This document shows, piece by piece, positions 32,882-39,562 of a DNA stretch of 39,562 nt. The DNA lies in contig CAJUNM010000003.1 of assembly GCA_910587805.1 (NCBI GenBank), positions 47,184 to 86,745 of the forward strand. The letters are read 5' to 3'. The notes beneath the pieces were generated by a model, which was not told the origin of the DNA, made no database searches, and was given only the letters and a program-made list of their open reading frames with translations. The position numbers and the translations under genes are program-made. Numbering within the stretch: the first letter of the stretch is position 1; every line of letters begins with the position of its first letter. This DNA is from an uncultured Christensenellaceae bacterium. Its GTDB lineage: Bacteria > Bacillota > Clostridia > Christensenellales > Pumilibacteraceae.

Positions 32882-35857
32882 ATGCTCGAAGTCAAACATT
32901 TACGCAAAAAGTACAGAACCAAAAACGGCGTTATAACAAACGCGCTCGACGATGTGAGTTTGACGTTTTCGGAAACGGGCATGGTTTTCATTCTCGGTAA
33001 ATCGGGCAGCGGAAAATCGACTTTGCTAAACGTGTGCGGCGGACTCGACAAGCCCGATTCCGGCGAGATCGTGATAAAAGGCAAGAGCAGCAAGGATTTT
33101 ACCGCACAGGATTTCGACAGTTACCGCAACACGTACGTCGGTTTCGTTTTTCAAGAATACAACGTGCTCAACGAGTTTTCCGTAGAGGAAAACATAGCGA
33201 TCGCTCTCGAGCTTCAAAACAAAAAACGCGACAAGGCGGTCATTGACAAGATACTCGCCGACGTGGACATGCGCGATTTTTCTATGCGCAAGCCCAATAC
33301 TCTGTCGGGCGGACAAAAACAGCGCGTTGCCATAGCGCGTGCGCTCGTTAAATCGCCCGAGATAATAATGGCGGACGAGCCGACGGGCGCACTCGACAGC
33401 GGCACGGGCAAGCAGGTTTTCGATACGCTTAAAAATCTGTCCAAGGAAAAGCTCGTGCTCGTAGTGTCGCACGACAGGGATTTTGCCGAACAGTACGCCG
33501 ACCGCATAATAGAGCTGAAGGACGGAAAAGTAATTTCCGATCAAGTCCGCACCGTGCGCGAAAGCGGCGAAGACGGCGAAGACGGCGAAAAATCGAATAG
33601 AAACGTACGGTTTTTCGGCACGGACACGGTATGCGTCGAGCGCGGTTCGGAGCTTACCGACGACGATATGCAGAGTATAAAGCGGTTCTTGACGAAGTCG
33701 GGCGGCGCAGCCGTAATATCCACGTCGCACGAGCGGATAACGAGCATGAAAAAAGACATGCCGGAGCTGGATGTAGGCGGGTTCGAGGAGTTGCCCGAGC
33801 AGCCGAAGTCGAAAACGTACGCGCCGCAGCGGCTCATACGCTCGCATCTGCCTTTGCATCATGCCATACGCATCGGCGCGAGCGGGCTGAAAACAAAACC
33901 CGTTCGGCTCGTGTTCACGATACTTCTTTCCGTCATGGCGTTTGTGATTTTCGGCATGGCGTCAACGCTGATGATGTTTAACGAAAAGTCGGTGACCGTG
34001 CGCACACTCGTGGACAACGGCGACGATTATATCATACTAAACAAGAAATATTGGCGGACCGTAAACGTCTATGACGGCGACAGACTTAATTACTCGTACG
34101 AGGACGATGTGGAAACATTTTATACGTACGCCGAGTACGAGGAGTATAAAAAAGCGCATGCCGGCACCGTCGCGTCGGTGGATACTTCGTTGCAGATAGA
34201 TAATATTCAACTCGGTAAGTATGCGCAACCGTTTTACGTTATGTACACGGACGGGTTCATTCTCTCGGATCCGTCGATCAAAATAGTTGACGGGGGAGGA
34301 CGCTTGCCTGCTGCGGCAGACGAGATAGCCGTGCCGCAGTTCTTTTTCGACGCACTGCGCACGGACGGCTCGTCGCTCGCAGTCACGGACGACGACGGTA
34401 ACGAAGAGACCATCGACGATATTCGTACTATAAAAGATATCCTGTATACCGATACGAACAAGATCGTTTTGAATATCGGGGCGTATGCTTTTAAGATAGT
34501 GGGCGTGTATAAATCCAACGACGTTCCGCGTGCGTATGCCGAGCTGAAAAAAGCCGCGGACGCCGGTCGAGAATATACGGGCAACGAACTTACGGTAATG
34601 ATGTGGAACATGGCGCGTCGCGGCGGATTGTACTCGCGATTCATCGTCACAGAAGAAATAATAAAGCATCTCGTTAAAAGGCCTGTCGTATCGGAGAATA
34701 TCGACGCAGAATATTTCGACGAGTCGAGAGGCATAAATATTCTTTATCCGAACATGGACAGCGACTATGTTCAATATATGCAGCGTTTGGCGTCGGACAT
34801 AGATAAACCGTTGTTGAACGTGTACAACTTCGACGGAGATAGTTTGACGTCGCTTGCCGAGCGAAGTATTGCGGTATCGGCAGACTGCGTAACGCGCAGC
34901 ATGATATCGCGGATCTCCGATTATTATGAGCAAATAATAAATAATAACGAAAGCGTCGGCTCCGACGAACTCGAAGCCGCAGAAGCCGTTGTTCTTGCTT
35001 TGAACGATATATATAATGCCGAAGGCTACTATTCGCCAGAACGATGCTTGCCCGTATATAAATCCGCGTATGCGTTCATGAAAGAACGGGAACTTGATTT
35101 TAACGTGACGTTGAATTCTTACGACGATTTCGGCAACGAACTTATCGACAAAAACGTTGTTATTGCCGGTGTGTTCTTCGATAGAATGAACTATACGTGC
35201 GCTTATCTTTCCGACGAGCTGTACGAAAAATATTTTTACGAACATGAGTCCGATAAGTACAGAACCGAGTACGTAACTAAATACGTCGTACCCGAGGATG
35301 CGTATATCTCGGCGTTACTCGTTCCCAATACCCGCGCGACGGCGGAAAAACTCGTAAACCTTACGTATTTGCGCGGCGCAGACGATTCGTCGGCAAGCAT
35401 AGGCAATTCGATAATGGACACGCTCGAAATCGTGTTCGCAGTAGTGGAAGTGCTATGGAAAGTATTTTTGGTGTGGGGGCTGGTCCTCGCGCTGTTCGCG
35501 TTTTTGCTGATGTTCAACTTCATATCCGCGTCGATCACAGCTAAGAAAAAAGAGATAGGCGTACTGCGCGCCATCGGCGCGCGTTCTGTCGACGTGTATA
35601 AGATATTCCTTTCCGAGGCTTTGATCATCTCGGCGTCGTGCTTTGTCGCGTCGTGCATAATAGCCGTATCGACGTGCGCATTGATCAATCTTATATTGCG
35701 TACGCAAACGATCATAAACGTGAGTATGTTCGTGTTCGGTCCGCTGTCGATACTGTGCGTGCTCGGCATTGCGCTCGTTACGAGCGTGCTCGCAACGCTG
35801 ATACCCGTTTCCGTGTACAGCAAAAAACCGCCCGTCGACAGCATAAGATCGCTGTAA
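32882..35857 (+). CDS. MacB/LolD-type ABC transporter, ATPase fused to FtsX-like permease
   Basis: A 991-residue single-chain exporter half. Residues 1-225 are a complete ATPase: Walker A GKSGSGKS (39-46), VGFVFQEYNVLNEFSVEENI, signature LSGGQKQR (about 142-149), Walker B IIMADEPTGALD, and the His of VVSHDRDFA. About 230-320 is a charged linker. The first membrane helix (VRLVFTILLSVMAFVIFGMAS, about 341-361) is followed by a large extracellular domain of some 480 residues. Three helices from about 850 to the end carry the FtsX region (ISASITAKKKEIGVLRAIGARSVDVYKIFLSEALIISA). This is the topology of MacB-like transporters, which mostly move peptides, lipoproteins or toxins by mechanotransmission. 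The substrate is unknown, and no histidine kinase pair is adjacent. Confidence 0.9.
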   Translation: MLEVKHLRKKYRTKNGVITNALDDVSLTFSETGMVFILGKSGSGKSTLLNVCGGLDKPDSGEIVIKGKSSKDFTAQDFDSYRNTYVGFVFQEYNVLNEFSVEENIAIALELQNKKRDKAVIDKILADVDMRDFSMRKPNTLSGGQKQRVAIARALVKSPEIIMADEPTGALDSGTGKQVFDTLKNLSKEKLVLVVSHDRDFAEQYADRIIELKDGKVISDQVRTVRESGEDGEDGEKSNRNVRFFGTDTVCVERGSELTDDDMQSIKRFLTKSGGAAVISTSHERITSMKKDMPELDVGGFEELPEQPKSKTYAPQRLIRSHLPLHHAIRIGASGLKTKPVRLVFTILLSVMAFVIFGMASTLMMFNEKSVTVRTLVDNGDDYIILNKKYWRTVNVYDGDRLNYSYEDDVETFYTYAEYEEYKKAHAGTVASVDTSLQIDNIQLGKYAQPFYVMYTDGFILSDPSIKIVDGGGRLPAAADEIAVPQFFFDALRTDGSSLAVTDDDGNEETIDDIRTIKDILYTDTNKIVLNIGAYAFKIVGVYKSNDVPRAYAELKKAADAGREYTGNELTVMMWNMARRGGLYSRFIVTEEIIKHLVKRPVVSENIDAEYFDESRGINILYPNMDSDYVQYMQRLASDIDKPLLNVYNFDGDSLTSLAERSIAVSADCVTRSMISRISDYYEQIINNNESVGSDELEAAEAVVLALNDIYNAEGYYSPERCLPVYKSAYAFMKERELDFNVTLNSYDDFGNELIDKNVVIAGVFFDRMNYTCAYLSDELYEKYFYEHESDKYRTEYVTKYVVPEDAYISALLVPNTRATAEKLVNLTYLRGADDSSASIGNSIMDTLEIVFAVVEVLWKVFLVWGLVLALFAFLLMFNFISASITAKKKEIGVLRAIGARSVDVYKIFLSEALIISASCFVASCIIAVSTCALINLILRTQTIINVSMFVFGPLSILCVLGIALVTSVLATLIPVSVYSKKPPVDSIRSL

Positions 35858-35887
35858 ATTATAGCCGCTTGCGCCGCACTAAAGTTT

Positions 35888-36045
35888 AGATTCTTCGCCG
35901 ATGGCTCAGAATGACAAAAAACGGGCGGTGCGGGTGTTGTTACTCGGGCGGAAAATATAACGAACAAGCAATCAAAAAATCAGCCTTTGGCTGTTTGTCA
36001 TTCCGAACGAGCGAGCTTGCGAGCGACGTGAAGAATCTCAACCTT
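35888..36045. repeat. family A repeat, complete copy with longer centre
   Basis: Left arm AGATTCTTCG (35888-35897) and CTCAGAATGACAAAAAA (from 35905). Right arm TTTGTCATTCCGAACGAGCG (from 35994) ending GAAGAATCTCAACC. Compared with the copy at 20099-20200 the centre is longer and an extra GCGAGCTTGCGAGC hairpin lies in the right arm. Confidence 0.7.
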
Positions 36046-36054
36046 AGAAAAAAG

Positions 36055-36104
36055 CCCTCTCCTTTGGAGAGGGTGTCTCGCGACAGCGAGACGGGAGAGG
36101 TTAT
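36055..36104. repeat. family B repeat, second copy
   Basis: CCTCTCCTTTGGAGAGGGTG, then the hairpin TCTCGCGACAGCGAGA, then CGGGAGAGGTTAT. It shares both ends with the copy at 20214-20264, while the inner hairpin has a different sequence; the hairpin is kept but its bases change. Confidence 0.7.
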
Positions 36105-36119
36105 CGCCGCATTAGAGCT

Positions 36120-36776
36120 TTACTCGCTACGCTTAGGATGACAAAAATCGGTTATGCGTTTGAATAAAACGGTTATTTCGTCGATAAACTCGTTTTGCGG
36201 AATATCCGACGGCACGCAGAAATCGGACAGCGAGACCCGCGTCGGTTCGTCGAGCTGCGATCTGATCAAACCGATAGCGTCGTCGCAAGATACGCCGTCG
36301 CGCAACGTCAAGCGCCGTACGCGCTCGGGCTGCGGACAGGTGACGCACACTACGCAATCGCACAAGCGCGCAAGCGCGCATTCAAAAAGCAGGGGCGCGC
36401 AAAGAACAACCGGTTTGGGCGCGGCTTGCACCGCGGCTTCCGTAGCCTTGATTATTTCGGGGTGGGTAAGTTTGTTAAGCTTGTGCTTTGCCGCGGGGCT
36501 TTCGGAAATAAGCGCGCGCAAAGCGCGGCGATCGAGTTCGCCGTCGCACGTGCATTCGGGGAAATTATCTTTAACGGTCTGCTCGAGCGCGCTTCCTCGC
36601 GATACGAGTCGGCGCGATATTTCGTCCGCATCGACTATATTGTAGCCTTCGGATTTTAACGCGTCCGTAGCTACTGTCTTGCCGCTCGAAACGCCGCCCG
36701 TCAATCCGACTATGCGCGCGCCTTGCGGACATTTTTCGCGTAATGCTTTTATTTCGCGTTCGTTGCGGTCGGTCAT
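36120..36776 (-). CDS. coaE: CoaE, dephospho-CoA kinase
   Basis: Phosphorylates dephospho-CoA in the final step of coenzyme A synthesis. 218 residues. The P-loop IVGLTGGVSSGKT is near residues 23-35, then SEGYNIVDADEISRRLV (the conserved Asp-Asp pair replaced by DADE), LNKLTHPEII, VVLCAPLLFE and VVCVTCPQPERVRRLTLRDGVSCDDAIGLIRSQ. The usual GAGGSGKS-type start is a GGVSSGKT variant. The ATG at 36776 overlaps the polA stop (ATGA), so it is coupled to polA. The last seven residues (CHPKRSE) come from a family A repeat. The 20 residues before the P-loop are an extra polar N-terminus. Confidence 0.93.
   Translation of the reverse strand: MTDRNEREIKALREKCPQGARIVGLTGGVSSGKTVATDALKSEGYNIVDADEISRRLVSRGSALEQTVKDNFPECTCDGELDRRALRALISESPAAKHKLNKLTHPEIIKATEAAVQAAPKPVVLCAPLLFECALARLCDCVVCVTCPQPERVRRLTLRDGVSCDDAIGLIRSQLDEPTRVSLSDFCVPSDIPQNEFIDEITVLFKRITDFCHPKRSE
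36124..36147 (-). repeat. family A end fused to the coaE reading frame
   Basis: On the minus strand TTTTTGTCATCCTAAGCG and TAGCGAG correspond to the start of family A. The reading frame of coaE passes through it and gives the final residues CHPKRSE. Confidence 0.65.
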
Positions 36777-39253
36777 TTGCATTCCATCCAATTCTTGCCT
36801 ACGGAAATATCCACGTCGAGCGGAACGGACAGCTCGACCGCATTTTCCATTTCGGTCTTGAGCGTTTCGAGCACGTAGACAAGCTCGTCTGGCGAGGTGT
36901 CCACTATGAGTTCGTCGTGCACTTGCATAATGAGCTTGCTCTTTTTGCCCTCGAGCTTTTTGTGCACGTTGATCATCGCTATTTTGATTATGTCAGCAGC
37001 CGCGCCCTGAAGAGGCATGTTCATGGCAACGCGTTCGCCGAACTTGCGTTCCATGAATTTTGCGGAATTAAGCTCGGGGATAGCCCTGCGTCTGCCGCGT
37101 TCGGTCACTGCGTAGCCCGTTGACTTTGCGGACGCTATGAGCGCGTCGAGATACGCTTTGACCGACGGGAATCGCTCGAAATATCTGTTGATGTATTCGT
37201 CCGCTTTCTTTTGCGGTATGCTTATATTCTGCGACAGCCCGTAATTGCTGATGCCGTAGATTATGCCGAAGTTGACCGCCTTTGCGTCGCGGCGCATTTC
37301 CGGCGTGACTTCCGTCGGGTCTACGCCGAACACCTCGGCGGCGGTCGACGTGTGAATGTCCGCGCCGGTGTTGAACGCGTCGACGAGTTTCGGATCGCCG
37401 GAATAGTGGGCGAGTATCTTGAGTTCTATCTGCTTGTAATCGGCGTCGACGAGCACGTTGCCCGCGCTCGGCACGAACATGGAACGCAAAAGCTTGCCCT
37501 CGTCGGTGCGCGCGGGAATGTTTTGAAGATTAGGATCGGCGGATGACAGTCTGCCCGTCGCTGTCGTCGTTTGATTGAACGAAGTGTGAACCGTGCCGCC
37601 CGAACGAATGGTCTTGCGCAGCCCGTCTATAAACGTGGATTTGAGCTTGGAATTGAATCTGTACTTGAGCACTTCGTCGATTATCTCGTATTCGCCCGCA
37701 AGCTTTTGAAGTATTTCCGCCTTGGTCGAGTACGGCGGTTTCCCGGGGTACGGGATACCGAGATCGTTGAACAGTACGCGACCGAGCTGTTTGGGCGAAT
37801 TGAGGTTGAAACTTCCGCCGTACAGCTCGTGTATGCGTTTCTCGTTCGCTTGCTCGAGTTTTGTGAAATGCTCGTCTATCTTATCGAGCGCATTTCGGTC
37901 AATGTGGAAGCCCGTTACTTCCATGTCGAACAGCACGCGCGAGAGCGGAAGTTCTATGTCGTTGTACAAAGCGACCATACCGCACTCGGCGAGTTTATGC
38001 TTGCACTCGGAGTAATGACAAAACAGCTCGGCTGCGGATTCGGGCGCGAGCCTGTATTCGAGTAGGTAAGCCATGAGCGCAACGTCGTCGGCGCGCTGTA
38101 TTTTGTGCGGCGACACTTTGTGCAAAAGAGACTTTAAGTCGAACGCTATAATGTGTCTCGAATACAGCGGCGCGAGCTTGTTTACGCACCAATCATCAGT
38201 GAACGGACTTAAAAGATCGCCCGTTATGCGCGCAAAATAATCGGTATCGCCGTCGAAAGCGAAATGCAGTCCGTCACTTGTGAACATCACGGCGGCGGAA
38301 TCGCTTTTGGAACTTTCGACGATCGATACGAATTCGTCGGGCGAAAGATCGACCGTTTTTATCTCGTGAACGGGCATATCGGGCGCGGACGGCGTTTTGG
38401 CGAACAGCTCGTCGCGGCGCAAAAGCGATTTGAACTCGAGCCGAGCGAATATGCTTTTTACGTCGGCGGGGAAGGGAAATTCGAGTTTGCATTCGTCGAG
38501 AGAATAGGCAATCGGTACGTCGCACAGTATCTTCGCAAGCTTTTGGGAAAGATACGCGTTGTCCTTGCCCGCGATTAATTTTTCGCGGCGCGCGCCCGCT
38601 ATCTCGTCTATGTGAGCGTATACGCCGTCGAGCGAGCCGTACGTGTTGATAAGCTTAGCCGCAGTGCTGTCGCCTATACCGTAAACGCCGGGGATGTTGT
38701 CGGACGAGTCGCCCGCGAGCGCTTTGAAGTCCACTATCTGTTCGGCGGAAACGCCGAAAACATCCTCGACGTTGTCTGGCGATATGTCTGCGATGTCCGT
38801 GATGCCGCGCTTGGTCAGCAGTGCGTGCGTGGTGGGCGAGACGAGCTGCAGACTGTCGCGGTCGCCCGTGAGAATGTAAGTAAAAGTATCACACTTTGCG
38901 AGCGTGCCTATTATGTCGTCGGCTTCGTAACCCGCAAGCTCGAATTGCTTGATGTGCATGGCGGAGAGCAGCTCTTTGAGCGTGGACATTTGCGCGAACA
39001 ACTCGTCGGGCATGGGTTTGCGCGTAGCCTTGTACAACGGAGTCATCTCGTGACGGAACGTCGGCGCGTGAACGTCGAACGCAGCCGCGATATAGCTCGG
39101 GCGGTATTGCTCGATCAGTTTGATCAGCATCGTCGTAAAGCCGTATACCGCGCCTACAGGCTCGCCGCGAGACGTGCGCATGCCCGTCATGGCGAAAAAC
39201 GCGCGGTTTACGAGCGAGTTGGCGTCTATGATTATAAAGCTGTTCTTTTCCAT
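36773..39253 (-). CDS. polA: PolA, DNA polymerase I
   Basis: Replicative repair polymerase that removes RNA primers and fills gaps. 826 residues from the ATG at 39253, the start matching the family (SFIIIDANSLVNRAFFAM). The 5'-nuclease domain (about 1-290) has AAAFDVHAPTFRHE, GYEADDIIGTLA, TGDRDSLQLV and GIGDSTAAKLI. The middle exonuclease-like domain lacks the DxE motif (the region reads MFTSDGLHFAF), so proofreading is lost, as in many Bacillota. The polymerase domain has motif A DADYKQIELKILAHYS, O-helix RRDAKAVNFGIIYG (Phe at the dNTP-selectivity site), and MQVHDELI near 776-783. The -10 box ends six bases before the ATG and no ribosome site is visible. coaE follows with a four-base overlap. 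Confidence 0.95.
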   Translation of the reverse strand: MEKNSFIIIDANSLVNRAFFAMTGMRTSRGEPVGAVYGFTTMLIKLIEQYRPSYIAAAFDVHAPTFRHEMTPLYKATRKPMPDELFAQMSTLKELLSAMHIKQFELAGYEADDIIGTLAKCDTFTYILTGDRDSLQLVSPTTHALLTKRGITDIADISPDNVEDVFGVSAEQIVDFKALAGDSSDNIPGVYGIGDSTAAKLINTYGSLDGVYAHIDEIAGARREKLIAGKDNAYLSQKLAKILCDVPIAYSLDECKLEFPFPADVKSIFARLEFKSLLRRDELFAKTPSAPDMPVHEIKTVDLSPDEFVSIVESSKSDSAAVMFTSDGLHFAFDGDTDYFARITGDLLSPFTDDWCVNKLAPLYSRHIIAFDLKSLLHKVSPHKIQRADDVALMAYLLEYRLAPESAAELFCHYSECKHKLAECGMVALYNDIELPLSRVLFDMEVTGFHIDRNALDKIDEHFTKLEQANEKRIHELYGGSFNLNSPKQLGRVLFNDLGIPYPGKPPYSTKAEILQKLAGEYEIIDEVLKYRFNSKLKSTFIDGLRKTIRSGGTVHTSFNQTTTATGRLSSADPNLQNIPARTDEGKLLRSMFVPSAGNVLVDADYKQIELKILAHYSGDPKLVDAFNTGADIHTSTAAEVFGVDPTEVTPEMRRDAKAVNFGIIYGISNYGLSQNISIPQKKADEYINRYFERFPSVKAYLDALIASAKSTGYAVTERGRRRAIPELNSAKFMERKFGERVAMNMPLQGAAADIIKIAMINVHKKLEGKKSKLIMQVHDELIVDTSPDELVYVLETLKTEMENAVELSVPLDVDISVGKNWMECK

Positions 39254-39259
39254 AACATC

Positions 39260-39288
39260 AGTATACACCATTTGACGAATAATTACAA
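39260..39288 (-). promoter_or_regulatory. polA promoter predicting a leaderless transcript
   Basis: On the minus strand TTGTAA (39288-39283), 17 bases, TATACT (39265-39260). Six bases then lead to ATG at 39253. The predicted +1 is the A of the start codon. Confidence 0.65.
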
Positions 39289-39476
39289 GAAAATAACGCA
39301 CGATTAAACGAATCGGGTTTGCGTTATGCCGAAAATAAATCTAAACCGCAGTTTGGTTTTAATGCCGAAAAACAATCGCTCGATATTCGTGTGCTGCCGA
39401 GCTGATTTTCAATATCAAATCGATTTCGAGCGTCGTTAGCGTTCTACAGACGTACGCGACCGAAGACGAGACATGC

Positions 39477-39500
39477 AAAAAGGGCGCGAGACGCGCCCTT
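39477..39500 (-). terminator. intrinsic terminator downstream of tRNA-Ile
   Basis: On the minus strand AAGGGCGCG pairs with CGCGCCCTT around three bases and is followed by a T run. It lies ten bases after the CCA end of the tRNA. Confidence 0.88.
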
Positions 39501-39510
39501 ATATGCATTT

Positions 39511-39562
39511 TGGTAGGAATGAGTGGACTCGAACCACCGACCCCCACCTTATCAGGGTGGTG
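39511..39562 (-). tRNA. tRNA-Ile(GAT), 5' part cut off by the window end
   Basis: Read on the minus strand, CCACC CTGATAA GGTGG is the anticodon arm with anticodon GAT (isoleucine). The variable loop and the T-arm (GGTGG TTCGAGT CCACT) follow, then the acceptor 3' half and an encoded CCA at 39513-39511. The D-arm and 5' acceptor strand lie beyond the window. It is followed by its own terminator. Confidence 0.93.

Noticed and set aside
39301..39510. Small gene between polA and tRNA-Ile
   Set aside because: Short frames there have no ribosome site or codon pattern; a short AAACC/GGTTT hairpin near 39342-39359 is all that is visible.

Overview
The window is 39.6 kb of bacterial chromosome with AT-rich promoters, strong GGAGG-type ribosome binding sites, GC-rich genes that freely use ATA and AGA codons, and ordinary TGA stops. 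The gene content is a clade II PurL with its own glutaminase domain, a BhlA-like and a phi-LC3-like holin, a zinc-ribbon Ser/Thr kinase paired with a PP2C phosphatase, and an ABC ATPase-permease fusion. This, together with the intergenic repeats, points to an uncultured Clostridia-like Bacillota, probably a gut lineage. That placement is inference; no 16S rRNA or ribosomal protein gene is present.

Layout. (1) 1-6.5 kb: the right-hand part of a prophage or domesticated phage structural cassette, all on the plus strand. It runs from a putative scaffold through major capsid protein, small head protein, head-tail connector, beta-propeller-like DNA-stabilisation protein, BhlA-like protein and a coiled-coil protein to a phi-LC3 holin. 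No tail tube, tape measure, integrase or endolysin is visible. Host-type repeats sit in three of its intergenic gaps. (2) 6.6-9.7 kb: mscL facing a minus-strand PP2C phosphatase/protein kinase pair across a shared bidirectional terminator. (3) 9.7-20.1 kb: a purine operon purE-purC-purM-purN-purH-purD-purL behind a consensus promoter and ended by a strong terminator. purF, purB and purK are absent, and a repeat-filled gap lies where purF often sits. (4) 20.1-27.4 kb: repeats, three uncharacterised genes, murG, an alpha/beta hydrolase, an exported endonuclease/exonuclease/phosphatase-family protein, a MntA/HepT-type toxin-antitoxin pair, and trmL. (5) 27.4-32.2 kb: a type II topoisomerase pair, most likely topoisomerase IV (ParE/ParC). 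(6) 32.2-39.6 kb: a small lytic transglycosylase, a large MacB-like ABC transporter, a block of composite repeats, coaE and polA translationally coupled on the minus strand, and a tRNA-Ile(GAT) cut by the window end.

Three themes deserve attention. The intergenic DNA is heavily colonised by foldback and MITE-like repeats, in at least three families. These recur between the phage cassette, the pur operon and the coaE region, and one supplies the C-terminus of CoaE. Three genes (the 20348 membrane protein, the transglycosylase and polA) have a -10 box ending exactly six bases before the ATG and no Shine-Dalgarno sequence, which predicts leaderless mRNAs. The phage cassette is compact, tail-poor and repeat-invaded, so it may be a domesticated particle-forming element.
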